Assembly (NCBI GenBank): GCA_030148485.1
Contig: JASBTJ010000039.1
Coordinates: 50,788-114,787, forward strand
Reading direction: 5' to 3'
Length of the DNA: 64,000 bases
DNA from: Gammaproteobacteria bacterium
Lineage (GTDB): Bacteria; Pseudomonadota; Gammaproteobacteria; Chromatiales; Chromatiaceae
Below, piece by piece: positions 9,757 to 19,205 of the stretch (its first letter is position 1; each line of letters opens with the position of its first letter). Position numbers and translations under genes: made by a program. The notes under the pieces are model-generated. The model saw nothing but the letters and a program-made list of their open reading frames with translations. It had not been told where the DNA came from and did not search any database.

Positions 9757-10317
9757 TCAGACCGCGCCCCAGGCCTCACGCTTGGCATCGGTGGTATTGG
9801 CCAGCGCCGCCTCCAACGCCACCATGGGGTACTTGGGCTGGTAGGCTTGCAGCTCCCGATACACGGTCAGCACCTTGTCGGCCGCGGGTTGTCCCTTGAA
9901 GTCGCTCTTTTCCAGTGCCAGCTCGTCGATGATCTCGTTCCAGGGCACGCCCTGTACGAGCGGAATCAGTACGAAGGTCACGCCGTCCAGCGCGACCTGT
10001 ACCGGTTCCTTGAGATTGACCACATACAAGACGGCCTTCATGTGTGGCGAGAAGTCGTCGCTGTACTTGTCCGCCAGGGTGGTCAGTGAGGTGACTTCAT
10101 CGACGGCACCGATCAATAGTTCGATCTTCTCACCGCCAAGCAATACCGCACCGCGCAGGACTTCCACCGGTGGCTTGGTATGCCCCTTGGCATCGGCGAC
10201 GCCACCTTCGATTAGTACCAGTTCGCCACGATAGGCGGTCATGCCGGCTTCGCTCGTGGCGGTCAGGAAATTGGTGTTGAACAGCAGGCCCTCGGCCTTG
10301 AATCGTTCCAGCGGCAT
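9757..10317 (-). CDS. Unknown protein under a NifA/sigma-54 promoter
   Basis: 186 aa from the ATG at 10317, which has GAGG seven bases ahead; an upstream in-frame ATG at 10374 falls on the promoter. I do not recognise the family. It is soluble-looking, with no signal peptide, membrane segment or Cys motif; features are RGELVLIEGGVADAKG and a C-terminal helix-rich part with YQPKYPMVALEAALA. A TGGCAC -24 element and an exact NifA site lie upstream, so it is probably part of the nif regulon. It stands alone, convergent with hupC. Confidence 0.8.
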   Translation of the reverse strand: MPLERFKAEGLLFNTNFLTATSEAGMTAYRGELVLIEGGVADAKGHTKPPVEVLRGAVLLGGEKIELLIGAVDEVTSLTTLADKYSDDFSPHMKAVLYVVNLKEPVQVALDGVTFVLIPLVQGVPWNEIIDELALEKSDFKGQPAADKVLTVYRELQAYQPKYPMVALEAALANTTDAKREAWGAV

Positions 10318-10357
10318 ATCAACCTCATTAAGGTGTGGGATGGATACGCCGGGCTGA

Positions 10358-10373
10358 AGCAGCAATTGTGCCA
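10358..10373 (-). promoter_or_regulatory. Sigma-54 promoter of the unknown gene
   Basis: On the minus strand, TGGCACAATTGCTGCT, with GG-N10-GC spacing. The -24 part is perfect, the -12 part weaker. It lies about 40 bases before the ATG. Confidence 0.68.
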
Positions 10374-10437
10374 CGCCATCGGGACGCGCTGACCGCTTCC
10401 ATACAAGGTATAGGCGGTGCCGGACACGCGTCGCTTG

Positions 10438-10453
10438 TGTGGTATCCGCGACA
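10438..10453 (-). promoter_or_regulatory. NifA upstream activator site
   Basis: TGT-GGTATCCGCG-ACA, an exact TGT-N10-ACA site, 65 bases upstream of the -24 element at 10358-10373. Confidence 0.75.
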
Positions 10454-10486
10454 TCAACGCGCGACCTTTTGTCATCACGACAGCGC

Positions 10487-10744
10487 TCAGTTGAGGTCTG
10501 CAGGTTTCAGTTCCTCCGGCCAGCAGCCGGTGGGAGGTCCCAGTTCCCCGCCGTTTTTTTCGAAGCGCACCAGGAACAGGGTCTTGGCCGGGTTTTCCTC
10601 GAGATGGCCGACGTTGATGATCACGCCACGGTCCCCGGGCTCGGCGATGAGACTGTCTTCGGCAAGTGCCGGATGGCTGCCGTCGTTACGTATGGCGGTG
10701 GCGGCGAACACCATGTCGCCGGGTTCCAGTTGTCGGATATCCAA
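10487..10744 (-). CDS. NifZ-like small nitrogen-fixation protein
   Basis: 85 aa. It has the NifZ-type pattern GDMVFAATAIRNDGS ... GDRGVIINVGHLEENPAKTLFLVRFE and ends GPPTGCWPEELKPADL. NifZ proteins assist MoFe-protein P-cluster maturation; this shorter paralogue is separate from the nifZ at 16500. It diverges from iscA-nif and may share the NifA site at 10814, but I found no exact -24/-12 element on its strand. Confidence 0.8.
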   Translation of the reverse strand: MDIRQLEPGDMVFAATAIRNDGSHPALAEDSLIAEPGDRGVIINVGHLEENPAKTLFLVRFEKNGGELGPPTGCWPEELKPADLN

Positions 10745-10813
10745 GTCGTGTTCCTCATGATGGGGCGGTGTCCCGCCATTGTCGGGTTTGCTTCAAGCGC
10801 TGCCGGTGCGTCG

Positions 10814-10829
10814 TGTGCCGATCCCTACA
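10814..10829 (+). promoter_or_regulatory. NifA upstream activator site (iscA-nifUS)
   Basis: TGT-GCCGATCCCT-ACA, exact spacing, 62 bases ahead of the -24/-12 element at 10892. Confidence 0.8.
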
Positions 10830-10891
10830 AAAATCCACCTGTGATCCAGGCAGGTTGAAATAACTGCTTGAAAATCTGGTGATATTTCTCG

Positions 10892-10907
10892 TGGCATAGG
10901 CCTTGCT
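10892..10907 (+). promoter_or_regulatory. Sigma-54 promoter of iscA-nifUS
   Basis: TGGCATAGGCCTTGCT, GG-N10-GC, about 50 bases before the iscA ATG. Confidence 0.85.
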
Positions 10908-10957
10908 TCGGCTCAGTCAAGTTCAAGCAAGACACTTGCCACCAGGAGATTGCAGCC

Positions 10958-11281
10958 ATGTTGACCTTGACCGAAAACGCCCAGCAGGCGGTCAGCCGTT
11001 TCATCGATAGCGCCGAGACCAAGGTCGTCGGGCTCCGTATCGCGGTTACCGGCGGTGGTTGTTCGGGACTGCAGTACGCCATGAACCTGGTGGAGGAGCA
11101 GGAGCCCACCGACGTGGTGGTCGAATGCGGTCCCGTCACCGTATTCATCGACGAACTGAGCGCGCCGGTGCTGCGCGAGGTGACCGTGGACTTTCTCGAC
11201 GGCCTCGACGGCAGCGGCTTCAAATTCGAAAACCCCAACGCCACCAATAGCTGTGGCTGCGGCAATTCCTTCTCTGCCTGA
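10958..11281 (+). CDS. iscA: IscA-nif, A-type Fe-S carrier
   Basis: 107 aa A-type iron-sulphur carrier of the nif system. The three conserved cysteines are at Cys35 (GGGCSGLQY), Cys99 and Cys101 (SCGCGNSF). It passes clusters from NifU to nif apoproteins. Ribosome site AGGAG at 10947. First gene of the NifA-driven iscA-nifU-nifS unit. Confidence 0.95.
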   Translation: MLTLTENAQQAVSRFIDSAETKVVGLRIAVTGGGCSGLQYAMNLVEEQEPTDVVVECGPVTVFIDELSAPVLREVTVDFLDGLDGSGFKFENPNATNSCGCGNSFSA

Positions 11282-11313
11282 CAGCAGTTGACACAAGTTA
11301 TAGGGGACCGACC

Positions 11314-12207
11314 ATGTGGGACTACTCGGACAAGGTTAAGGAACACTTCTTCAGCCCGAAGAACGCCGGTGCCGTGGACGGCGCCAACGCCATAGGCGAC
11401 GTGGGCTCCATCAGCTGCGGCGACGCTCTGCGTCTGACCCTGAAGGTGAATCCGGACACCGAGACCATCGAAGATGCCGGTTTTCAGACCTTCGGTTGCG
11501 GTTCGGCCATCGCGTCGTCGTCGGTGCTTACCGAGATCATCAAGGGCATGAGCCTTGACGATGCACTCAAGGTCACCAACCAGGATATTGCCGATGAGCT
11601 CGACGGGCTGCCGCCGGAAAAGATGCACTGTTCGGTAATGGGGCGCGAGGCCCTGCAGGCCGCAGTCGCCAATTACCGTGGCGAGGAATGGTCGGACGAT
11701 CACGAAGAGGGCGCGCTGGTGTGCAAGTGCTTTGCCGTGGACGCGGTGCTCATCGAGGACACCATTCGTGCCAACGGTTTAAAGACTGTCGAAGAGGTGA
11801 CCAACTACACCAAGGCCGGTGGCGGCTGTTCGTCCTGCCACGAGGGGATCGAAGAAATCCTGGAGATGGTCCTTGCCGAGGCCGGCGAGGACTTCGATCC
11901 GACCGCGGCCGCTGCTACGGCCACGCCAGCCGGTGAGCCGGTCAAGCTCAGCCCGTTCCAGCGTATGAAGAAAATCGAGGCCATCCTGGACGAGATCCGC
12001 CCACAGTTGCAGCGCGATCACGGCGACGTTGAGCTGATTGATGTCGATGGCAAGAACATCTTCGTCAAGATGACCGGTGCCTGCTCCGGCTGTCAGATGG
12101 CCAGCGCGACCCTGGACGGCATCCAAACCCGCCTGGTGGAAGGTCTGGGTGAGTTCGTCAAGGTGGTGCCGGCCAGCGCCGCCCAACTTGCTGCCGTGGG
12201 GGCATGA
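11314..12207 (+). CDS. nifU: NifU, Fe-S cluster scaffold
   Basis: 297 aa, complete three-domain NifU. The IscU-like domain has Cys35, Cys62 and Cys106; the central permanent [2Fe-2S] domain has Cys137, Cys139, Cys172 and Cys175; the C-terminal Nfu domain has Cys257 and Cys260 (GACSGC). The positions fit Azotobacter NifU closely. It builds clusters with sulphur from NifS for NifH and NifB/EN. An Ala-rich linker (residues 195-207) joins the last domain. Confidence 0.98.
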   Translation: MWDYSDKVKEHFFSPKNAGAVDGANAIGDVGSISCGDALRLTLKVNPDTETIEDAGFQTFGCGSAIASSSVLTEIIKGMSLDDALKVTNQDIADELDGLPPEKMHCSVMGREALQAAVANYRGEEWSDDHEEGALVCKCFAVDAVLIEDTIRANGLKTVEEVTNYTKAGGGCSSCHEGIEEILEMVLAEAGEDFDPTAAAATATPAGEPVKLSPFQRMKKIEAILDEIRPQLQRDHGDVELIDVDGKNIFVKMTGACSGCQMASATLDGIQTRLVEGLGEFVKVVPASAAQLAAVGA

Positions 12208-12210
12208 GTC

Positions 12211-13425
12211 ATGAGCGATCAAGGTATCTATCTCGACAACAATGCCACCACCATGGTCGATCCGACGGTGGTGGAGGTCATGCTGCCTTACTTCAGTGAG
12301 CAGTTCGGCAACCCGTCGTCGCTTCACCAGTTTGGCAACAAGGTGGGCATGGCACTGAAGAAGGCCCGTAAACAGGTACAGGCGTTGCTTGGTGCTGAAC
12401 ATGATTCGGAGATCATCTTCACGTCGTGTGGGACCGAGTCCGACTCCACCGCCATCCTGTCGGCGTTGAAGGCGCAGCCGGAACGCAAGGAGATCATCAC
12501 CACCGTGGTGGAGCACCCGGCGGTGCTGAGCCTGTGCGAGTACCTGGAAAAGGAAGGTTACAAGGTCCACTACCTGAAGGTGGATAACAAGGGGCGCTTG
12601 GACCTGAACACCTATCAGAACCTGCTCAGCGACAAGGTCGCCATTGTCTCGGTGATGTGGGCAAACAACGAGACCGGGACCTTCTTCCCGGTGGAACAGA
12701 TGGCAACCATGGCCAAGGCCGCCGGTGTCATGTTTCACACCGATGCCGTGCAGGCGGTGGGCAAGGTACCCATCAATCTCAAGGAAAGCGCGATCGACAT
12801 GCTGTCCGTGTCCGGCCACAAGCTGCATGCGCCCAAGGGCATTGGCGTGCTGTATCTCAAGCGCGGTGTGCGTTTCCGGCCCTTGTTACGCGGCGGCCAT
12901 CAGGAACGCGGGCGTCGTGCCGGTACCGAGGCCGCAGCGTCCATCATCGCCTTGGGTCGAGCCGCTGAAATGGCCATGGAGCACATGGAATACGAGAACA
13001 CCTGCGTCAAGGCCATGCGCGACCGGCTGGAAGAGGGCATCCTTGCCAGCGTGTCCCACTGTTTTGTCACCGGTGATCCCGACAACCGGTTGCCGAATAC
13101 CGCGAACATCGCCTTCGAATACATCGAGGGCGAAGCGATCCTGTTGCTGCTGAACAAGATGGGCATCGCTGCGTCCAGTGGCTCGGCCTGTACCTCGGGG
13201 TCGTTGGAACCGTCGCACGTCATGCGTGCCATGGACATTCCCTATACCGCCGCACACGGCACGGTGCGTTTTTCGTTCTCCCGTTACAACACCATGGAAG
13301 AGGTGGAAAAAGTCATTGCAGCGGTACCGCCCATCGTGGCGCAGCTGCGTAAGCTATCGCCCTACTGGGACGGCGAGGGTCCGCTGGAGGAACCGGAAAA
13401 GGCCTTTGCGCCAACCTATGCGTAA
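12211..13425 (+). CDS. nifS: NifS, cysteine desulfurase
   Basis: 404 aa PLP enzyme turning cysteine into alanine and a persulphide for NifU. The PLP lysine is at about Lys204 in SGHKLHAPKG, and the catalytic Cys at about 327 in SSGSACTSGSLEPSHV. The N-terminus IYLDNNATT is typical. It begins three bases after the nifU stop and is followed by a strong terminator. Confidence 0.98.
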   Translation: MSDQGIYLDNNATTMVDPTVVEVMLPYFSEQFGNPSSLHQFGNKVGMALKKARKQVQALLGAEHDSEIIFTSCGTESDSTAILSALKAQPERKEIITTVVEHPAVLSLCEYLEKEGYKVHYLKVDNKGRLDLNTYQNLLSDKVAIVSVMWANNETGTFFPVEQMATMAKAAGVMFHTDAVQAVGKVPINLKESAIDMLSVSGHKLHAPKGIGVLYLKRGVRFRPLLRGGHQERGRRAGTEAAASIIALGRAAEMAMEHMEYENTCVKAMRDRLEEGILASVSHCFVTGDPDNRLPNTANIAFEYIEGEAILLLLNKMGIAASSGSACTSGSLEPSHVMRAMDIPYTAAHGTVRFSFSRYNTMEEVEKVIAAVPPIVAQLRKLSPYWDGEGPLEEPEKAFAPTYA

Positions 13426-13448
13426 CACCCTCCTTTGTGAGCGCTGTT

Positions 13449-13475
13449 GGCCGCCGTCTTCCGGCGGCCTTTTTT
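13449..13475 (+). terminator. Rho-independent terminator after nifS
   Basis: GGCCGCCG and CGGCGGCC form an 8-bp GC stem with a TCTTC loop, followed by six T. Confidence 0.92.
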
Positions 13476-13496
13476 ATGCGCACTGTTCCATGGCTT

Positions 13497-13512
13497 TGTC
13501 GCATCACCGACA
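13497..13512 (+). promoter_or_regulatory. NifA upstream activator site (nifV)
   Basis: TGT-CGCATCACCG-ACA, exact, 84 bases ahead of the nifV promoter. Confidence 0.8.
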
Positions 13513-13596
13513 AGGTGCGATTTTCGGTATGTCGCAAGTCGCCCAAATGCAGTGATACATGAACTGCAAACGGTTGAAATGACGTTAAAAACACGG

Positions 13597-13613
13597 TTGG
13601 CACAGGCGTTGCT
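13597..13613 (+). promoter_or_regulatory. Sigma-54 promoter of nifV operon
   Basis: TTGGCACAGGCGTTGCT is a full consensus -24/-12 element, about 30 bases before the nifV ATG. Confidence 0.9.
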
Positions 13614-13642
13614 CTGTTACTGATCAAAGAGGGCGAGCCACC

Positions 13643-14806
13643 ATGCATCAGCCAACCGATGACATCACGATCAATGACACCACGTTACGCGACGGCGAAC
13701 AGTCGGCCGGTGTGTCTTTCTCGGTTGCCGAGAAGGTCGCCATCGCACGGTCGCTGAACGACCTCGGGGTTCCTGAACTGGAGGTCGGTATTCCAGCGAT
13801 GGGCGACGACGAGCGCGACTCCATTCGCGCCGTTGCCGGGCTTGGGCTGGCGGCAAAGCTGATGGTCTGGTGTCGCATGCGCACGGACGATCTCGCCCAT
13901 TGCCGGGATTTGAACGTGGATCTGGTGGATCTGTCGATTCCGGCCTCCGATCAGCAGATAGCCCATAAGCTTGGTAAGGATCGGGCTTGGGTACTCGCCA
14001 CCGTGGCCCGGGTGGTCCCCCAGGCCTTGGATGCCGGCCTTCAGGTCTGTGTCGGCCTGGAAGATGCTTCCCGGGCCGACACCGACTTTCTGTTGCAGTT
14101 GTCCCAGGTCGCACAGGGGGCCGGCGCCAGACGGATTCGTTACGCCGATACCCTGGGCGTGATGGAGCCCTTTGGGCTGCGGGAGCGAATCGCGGCATTA
14201 CGCGCCGGGCTGGACATCGAGATCGAAATGCACGCCCACGACGACCTGGGCATGGCGACCGGGAACAGTCTGGCGGCGGTGCTCGGCGGCGCTACCCACG
14301 TCAACACCACTGTGCACGGGCTGGGTGAGCGCGCCGGCAATGCCCCGTTGGAAGAGGTGGTGATGGGCTTGCGCCATTGCCATGGCATCGACACCGGCGT
14401 GGACATGACGCGCTATCGGGCATTGTCACGGTTGGTGAGCAAGGCGTCCGGACGCAAGGTGGCGTGGCACAAGAGCCTGGTGGGGCAGGGCGCCTTCACC
14501 CATGAGTCCGGTATCCATGTGGATGGTCTTCTCAAGGATCCGCTTAACTACCAAGGCGTCGACCCGGCGCAACTGGGTCGCGCCCACCGGCTGGTATTGG
14601 GCAAACACTCCGGTAGCCACGCGGTGCGCCAGGTATTCGCCGAACTGGGTGTCGAGCTGGATGCCGTGCAGGCCGCGCAGTTGCTGGCGCGGGTACGCGA
14701 CTACGTCAGCGAAACCAAACGGGCGCCCAGACGGGTCGACCTGCGTCGTTTTCTCGATGAACTGCAGCACCAGGCGGGGCTGTACGCCACCGGAGGCGCG
14801 GCATGA
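13643..14806 (+). CDS. nifV: NifV, homocitrate synthase
   Basis: 387 aa DRE-TIM metallolyase that condenses acetyl-CoA with 2-oxoglutarate to homocitrate, the organic ligand of FeMo-co. Seen are [16 protein letters not shown] at the N-terminus (metal-binding), the [16 protein letters not shown] metal His pair and [31 protein letters not shown] lies in the C-terminal part. First gene of a run that goes on without a terminator to clpX. Confidence 0.97.
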   Translation: MHQPTDDITINDTTLRDGEQSAGVSFSVAEKVAIARSLNDLGVPELEVGIPAMGDDERDSIRAVAGLGLAAKLMVWCRMRTDDLAHCRDLNVDLVDLSIPASDQQIAHKLGKDRAWVLATVARVVPQALDAGLQVCVGLEDASRADTDFLLQLSQVAQGAGARRIRYADTLGVMEPFGLRERIAALRAGLDIEIEMHAHDDLGMATGNSLAAVLGGATHVNTTVHGLGERAGNAPLEEVVMGLRHCHGIDTGVDMTRYRALSRLVSKASGRKVAWHKSLVGQGAFTHESGIHVDGLLKDPLNYQGVDPAQLGRAHRLVLGKHSGSHAVRQVFAELGVELDAVQAAQLLARVRDYVSETKRAPRRVDLRRFLDELQHQAGLYATGGAA

Positions 14807-15603
14807 AGGAGCAGCTGGCGGTGGATGTCAACGTCATGGAACCGGTACGGCGTGCTAAGGGTAACGGCACCTGGGCGCGGGTGAAGGAGGACGTGCGCTG
14901 CGTATTCCAACGTGATCCGGCGGCCCGCACCACCTTTGAGGTGGTGACCACCTATCCGGGCGTACACGCGATCATGCTCTATCGCGTCGCCAACCGTTTT
15001 TGGCGCAGGGGATGGCGCTACATGCCGCGACTGTTGTCCTACCTGGCGAGGGTATGGACCAGCATCGATATTCATCCAGGCGCGACCATCGGTCGGCGTT
15101 TCTTCATCGACCATGGAACCGGGGTGGTAATCGGTGAAACCGCTGAGATCGGCGATGACGTCACCCTGTACCACGGCGTCACCTTGGGCGGCACGTCCTG
15201 GAGCCAGGGCAAGCGGCACCCGACCTTGAAAGACAAGGTCGTGGTGGGCGCCGGCGCCAAGATTCTCGGCCCGGTCACGGTCGGTACCGGGTGCAAGGTG
15301 GGTGCCAATTCAGTGGTCATCAAAGATGTTCCGGATGACCGCACGGTGGTGGGTGTTCCCGCCAAGGTGGTGCAGGTGGACAAGATCGCCAGCCTCAATC
15401 CGTATGGCGTCGATCTCAACCACCACTTGATCCCGGACCCGGTGGCATCGGCCATCAACTGTCTATTGGACCGGATTCGGCTGCTGGAAGAGGCGGTGGG
15501 CAGCCACGGCTGTATCCCCGGCGGCGTCTCTGCGGACGACGAATGCACAGATTGCGACGCCCGTGACGTGTGCGAACCCCCCGAACGGCATTACGGCAGC
15601 TGA
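14803..15603 (+). CDS. nifP: NifP, serine O-acetyltransferase (CysE family)
   Basis: 266 aa. It makes O-acetylserine, boosting cysteine supply for NifS during nitrogen fixation. The left-handed beta-helix hexapeptides run through [42 protein letters not shown], with the catalytic Asp-His in IDHGTG and the H of LYHGVT. The C-terminal tail has an unusual Cys-rich end ([10 protein letters not shown]). The ATG overlaps the nifV stop by ATGA. Confidence 0.93.
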   Translation: MKEQLAVDVNVMEPVRRAKGNGTWARVKEDVRCVFQRDPAARTTFEVVTTYPGVHAIMLYRVANRFWRRGWRYMPRLLSYLARVWTSIDIHPGATIGRRFFIDHGTGVVIGETAEIGDDVTLYHGVTLGGTSWSQGKRHPTLKDKVVVGAGAKILGPVTVGTGCKVGANSVVIKDVPDDRTVVGVPAKVVQVDKIASLNPYGVDLNHHLIPDPVASAINCLLDRIRLLEEAVGSHGCIPGGVSADDECTDCDARDVCEPPERHYGS

Positions 15604-15626
15604 ACGCTGTCAACGAGGTAAGTTTT

Positions 15627-16151
15627 ATGGACCTGTTGGACTTTACCGGCGAAGAGCTCTATTTCGACCAACCCCTGTCGGATCAAGTGGCCGGCCTGCT
15701 GGCGCGAGCGGCAGAGGGGTATGGCAGCGATACGGCGGAGCGGGATTTGCTGCAGGCGTATTTCCTGGAGCCGGAGAATTTCACTGTCCTGGTGGCGCTG
15801 TACCGGTACTTCTACTACCAGCACCGCTACCAGGACGCCTTGCTGATTGCTGATCGGGTGATCGACATCACCGCCGGTCTGCTGGGTATCACCCGCGACT
15901 GGCGTCAATTGAGCGACACCGACCTGGCGTACGGCGTGCAGCACTCGATGGCACTAATGCGGTTCTATCTGTACGCGCTCAAAGGTGCCGGCTACTTGAA
16001 CATGCGGATCGGCGACCTGGCCGAGGCCCGCGACCGGTTGCAGAAGATCGTCGATATCGACACCTCCGACCGGATCGGCGCCAAGGCGCTGCTCGAACTT
16101 GCCTTGGAGGCCATGGACGAACAGCGCAGCGCGTCCATGGCAGCGGCATAA
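15627..16151 (+). CDS. Unknown TPR-like protein of the nifV operon
   Basis: 174 aa from the ATG at 15627 (GAGG at 15614). All-helical, TPR-like, with SMALMRFYLYALKGAGYLNMRIGD-type segments. It is a distant paralogue of the protein at 54537-55034: both have a FYLYALK/YYLYALK helix pair, then a repeat helix ending in a D-x-(D/G) hinge before a final helix. No function is known to me; location between nifP and nifW suggests help in nitrogenase assembly. Confidence 0.82.
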   Translation: MDLLDFTGEELYFDQPLSDQVAGLLARAAEGYGSDTAERDLLQAYFLEPENFTVLVALYRYFYYQHRYQDALLIADRVIDITAGLLGITRDWRQLSDTDLAYGVQHSMALMRFYLYALKGAGYLNMRIGDLAEARDRLQKIVDIDTSDRIGAKALLELALEAMDEQRSASMAAA

Positions 16152-16168
16152 CCACAGAGGAATCTTTC

Positions 16169-16507
16169 ATGAGTGACGACAGCGAACTGGACCTCGACCT
16201 GGATGAGTTGAGCAGTGCCGAGGATTTTCTCGATTATTTCGACGTGGCCTATGAGCCTTCGGTGGTACATGTCAATCGACTGCATATCCTGCAGCGTTTC
16301 CACGACTACGTGGCGAAGGCAGGCGAGATGCCCGGGACCGATGATGCCCGATTCGAGCTCTACAAAGTGAATCTCACCAAGGCCTATCAGGACTTCGTCG
16401 ATTCCGATGCCGTCACCGAAAAGGTGTTCAAGGTTTTTCACATGCACGAACCCCAGACGGCGTTCGTACCCCTCGGTGATATCGGTCTGCAGGTGAAAGG
16501 TGCCTAA
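16169..16507 (+). CDS. nifW: NifW, nitrogenase stabilising protein
   Basis: 112 aa. NifW binds and protects the MoFe protein and acts with NifZ in its maturation. Family signs: an acidic N-terminus, LSSAEDFLDYFDVAYEPSVV, then HILQRFHDY and a tail with VFKVFHMHEPQTAFVPL. It overlaps nifZ by eight bases. Confidence 0.95.
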   Translation: MSDDSELDLDLDELSSAEDFLDYFDVAYEPSVVHVNRLHILQRFHDYVAKAGEMPGTDDARFELYKVNLTKAYQDFVDSDAVTEKVFKVFHMHEPQTAFVPLGDIGLQVKGA

Positions 16508-16949
16508 GTTTCAGCTCGAACAAGAGGTGCGCGTGCTGCGCACCGTGCGTAACGACGGCACCTTCCCGGGCAAGGAGGTCGGTGATCGTCTGGTGCTGCG
16601 CGGTGCGACCGGGTTCGTCAAGGATGTCGGCACCTATCTGCAGGATCAGATCATCTATGCGGTGCACTTTTTCGACGACCAGGTCATGGTCGGCTGCCGC
16701 GAGGAAGAGCTGCAGGCGGCTGATGACCCGTGGAATCCGAGTCGCTTCGAATTCCGCGACAAGGTGACACCACGCATCCCGCTGGCGATCGGTGGCGAGG
16801 TGATCGCCGAGCCTGGTGTGGAGGCGGAGATCCTGCGAGTGCTGCGGGATGAGCCGGGCGGCGTGGCCTACCACGTGCGCGTGCCCGGGCGGACCCTGCA
16901 GGTCCCGGAGACCGCACTTGATCCGCTGCATGCGGAAGACGAGGCCTGA
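16500..16949 (+). CDS. nifZ: NifZ, P-cluster maturation protein
   Basis: 149 aa, starting at a GTG at 16500 inside the last codons of nifW; AGGTG lies just ahead. NifZ aids formation of the second P-cluster of NifDK. Two NifZ-type SH3-like units appear: EVRVLRTVRNDGTFPGKEVGDRLVLRG with YAVHFFDDQVMVGCREEEL, and DKVTPRIPLAIGGEVIAEPGVEAEIL. It is full length, unlike the short NifZ-like gene at 10487. Confidence 0.95.
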   Translation: MPKFQLEQEVRVLRTVRNDGTFPGKEVGDRLVLRGATGFVKDVGTYLQDQIIYAVHFFDDQVMVGCREEELQAADDPWNPSRFEFRDKVTPRIPLAIGGEVIAEPGVEAEILRVLRDEPGGVAYHVRVPGRTLQVPETALDPLHAEDEA

Positions 16950-16952
16950 GTC

Positions 16953-17840
16953 ATGTCCACACAGCCAGCCTTTGTCCAGCACGATAAACCCGCCTACGCC
17001 TACCATCTATTGAAGGTGGCGCTGAACAGCTATCAAAAGCCACCGCCACAGTTGCCGGCGGATCAGTTGAAGCAGGCCCGCGACAAGGCGGAGAAGTCCT
17101 GGGAAGTCGAATCACTGGTACTTGGCGCGCCCGAGGCCGCGGACGTGGTGGTCGGCGAATCGCAGGTGGACAGCGCCTTTGCCGAGGTCGCGGGTCGCTA
17201 TGAAACCGCCGAGGCGTTTCGTGAGGATCTGCGACACAACGACCTGGACGAGGCCGGGCTGCGCGGTGCGCTGCGGCGCGAATTGATCTTCGACGGCGTG
17301 ATGCAGCGGGTCGCGGCCAAGGCACCCGCTGTCGACGACCTGGACGTACGGTTGTTCTACGAACTGCACCGCGATCGTTTCGGTGTGCCCGAGCAACGTA
17401 CGGCCCGTCATATCCTGATCACCGTCAATCCGGAGTTCGTCGAGAACACCCACTCAGCGGCCTTGGCACGTGCCCAGGCACTGGCGGACAAATTGGCCCG
17501 CAAACCCAATCGATTCGCCAGCCTGGCGCGTCAGCACTCCGAGTGCCCCAGCGCCCTGGAGGGCGGCAAGCTGGGAACGGTGCCGCGCGGTCAGTTGTTC
17601 CCTGAACTGGACGTGACGTTGTTCGCCATGGCCGAAGGCGAAATCAGTCCGGTGGTGGAGTCCGAAATGGGATTTCACATCCTCTGGTGCGAGAAGATCG
17701 CAGCGTCGCGTTTCATCCCCCTGAGCAAGGCCCGCGAGCGTATCGTCGAACTGATCGAGGAGCGTAAACGGCGTAACTGTCAGAAAAACTGGTTGGCGCA
17801 GTTGCGCCGAACCAAGCACGGGCACAAGGAGCTGTCATGA
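16953..17840 (+). CDS. nifM: NifM, peptidyl-prolyl isomerase for NifH
   Basis: 295 aa. NifM is a parvulin-type PPIase required to activate NifH in gamma-proteobacterial diazotrophs. The N-terminal half is helical and NifM-specific (YAYHLLKVALNSYQKPPPQL). The parvulin domain spans about residues 145-265 with RTARHILITV, ARQHSECPSALEGGKLGTVPRGQL and ESEMGFHILWCEKI. Its stop overlaps the clpX start. Confidence 0.95.
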   Translation: MSTQPAFVQHDKPAYAYHLLKVALNSYQKPPPQLPADQLKQARDKAEKSWEVESLVLGAPEAADVVVGESQVDSAFAEVAGRYETAEAFREDLRHNDLDEAGLRGALRRELIFDGVMQRVAAKAPAVDDLDVRLFYELHRDRFGVPEQRTARHILITVNPEFVENTHSAALARAQALADKLARKPNRFASLARQHSECPSALEGGKLGTVPRGQLFPELDVTLFAMAEGEISPVVESEMGFHILWCEKIAASRFIPLSKARERIVELIEERKRRNCQKNWLAQLRRTKHGHKELS

Positions 17841-19114
17841 CCGAAGTCGCGCACCGCTGTTCGTTTTGTGGCACCCATCAGTCCGACGAGACGCCATTGA
17901 TCGCGGGTGTCAGCGGGCATATCTGCGAAAGCTGTGTGCAACTGGCCGGCAAGGTGGTCAGCAGTTGGGGACGCAAGCGTGCCTTGCAGACACCATTACA
18001 GAAACCGCCGCTGCCCAAGCAGATCAAAGAGCACCTGGATCAATACATCGTGGGTCAGGAGCAAGCCAAGGAAACCCTGGCGGTAGCGGTGTACAACCAC
18101 TACAAGCGACTTTCCACCGAAGACAGCAATCCGAGCCTGGACCCCGACGACGAAAACCGGGTCGAGATCGACAAGTCCAATATCCTGTTGCTCGGCCCGT
18201 CCGGTACCGGAAAGACATTGTTGGCAAGCACCCTGGCAAAGATCGTCGGTGTGCCCTTTGTGATCGCCGATGCCACCACCCTGACCCAGGCAGGTTACGT
18301 GGGTGAGGACGTCGAGAGCATTCTCGGTCGTTTGCTGGACATGGCCGACGGAAACAAGGAGCTGGCCGAGTGGGGCATCGTCTATATCGACGAGATCGAC
18401 AAACTGGCGCGTCAGGGCGAGAGCGCGCTGGGCGTGCGGGATGTCTCGGGTGAAGGTGTCCAACAGGCGCTGCTAAAACTGGTGGAAGGTACCCAGGTCA
18501 AGGTTCAAGCCAAGGGGCGCAAGGAGCAGGGCGATGGTCAGATGGTCGACACCCGCAACGTCATGTTCATCGCCGGTGGTGCCTTCGCGGGTATCGAACG
18601 GTTGCTTGAACGTCGCTTGAAACCCAAGCGCGGCGGCATTGGGTTCCATTCCGATCCCAAGGACGAGGGCGAGCCCATCGAGAAGGAAACCCTGTTCAGT
18701 CAGGTACACCCGGAGGACCTGAAACACTTCGGGTTGATCCCGGAGTTCATCGGGCGTTTCCCCATCATTACCGCGTTGCAGGAGCTGGACGAAGAGGCCC
18801 TGGTGACCATTCTCACCGAACCGCGCAACGCCCTGGTGCGTCAATTCAAGCAGCTGTTCGCCTTCGAGGGAGTGGAGCTGGATTTCGAGCACGAAGCCTT
18901 GCTCGCCATTGCCCGCCAAGCGATCGCCCGTGGCACAGGTGCGCGGGGCCTGCGCAGCGTGCTGGAAAAAGTCTTGCAACGGGCGATGTTCGAAGTGCCG
19001 TCGGAGCACGGGGTAAAGCGTTGCTCGGTGACCGAACAGGCGGTGACCGGTGATTGCCCGGTGACCCGGGAGTATTCGGACGACGACGGCAAGGTGGCCA
19101 CCAGCAACAGTTAG
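17837..19114 (+). CDS. clpX: ClpX, nif-associated AAA+ unfoldase
   Basis: 425 aa, full length ClpX. Zinc domain CSFCGTHQ ... CESC at the N-terminus, Walker A GPSGTGKT, pore loop GYVGED, Walker [12 protein letters not shown], and the ClpP-docking IGF in GGIGF. So it should unfold substrates for ClpP. It ends the nifV operon with a 4-base overlap to nifM and would thus be made with nitrogenase. In Azotobacter, a second nif-linked ClpX affects NifB and NifEN levels; I infer a similar role. No clpP gene is nearby. Confidence 0.95.
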   Translation: MTEVAHRCSFCGTHQSDETPLIAGVSGHICESCVQLAGKVVSSWGRKRALQTPLQKPPLPKQIKEHLDQYIVGQEQAKETLAVAVYNHYKRLSTEDSNPSLDPDDENRVEIDKSNILLLGPSGTGKTLLASTLAKIVGVPFVIADATTLTQAGYVGEDVESILGRLLDMADGNKELAEWGIVYIDEIDKLARQGESALGVRDVSGEGVQQALLKLVEGTQVKVQAKGRKEQGDGQMVDTRNVMFIAGGAFAGIERLLERRLKPKRGGIGFHSDPKDEGEPIEKETLFSQVHPEDLKHFGLIPEFIGRFPIITALQELDEEALVTILTEPRNALVRQFKQLFAFEGVELDFEHEALLAIARQAIARGTGARGLRSVLEKVLQRAMFEVPSEHGVKRCSVTEQAVTGDCPVTREYSDDDGKVATSNS

Positions 19115-19179
19115 CCGAACGGGTCGTCGGGATGATTGCCACGACGTGCTGGCGTCCGACCCACAGGACACCGCCCGCT

Positions 19180-19205
19180 TAGCCGGGCAAATCGTTACCC
19201 GGCTA
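19180..19205. terminator. Hairpin between convergent clpX and LRR gene
   Basis: TAGCCGGG pairs with CCCGGCTA over a 10-base loop. It overlaps the last codons of the minus-strand gene. No T-run, so its role as a two-way terminator is inferred from position. Confidence 0.45.

Noticed and set aside
11779..12828. 349-aa minus-strand ORF
   Set aside because: Antisense shadow of nifU and nifS.
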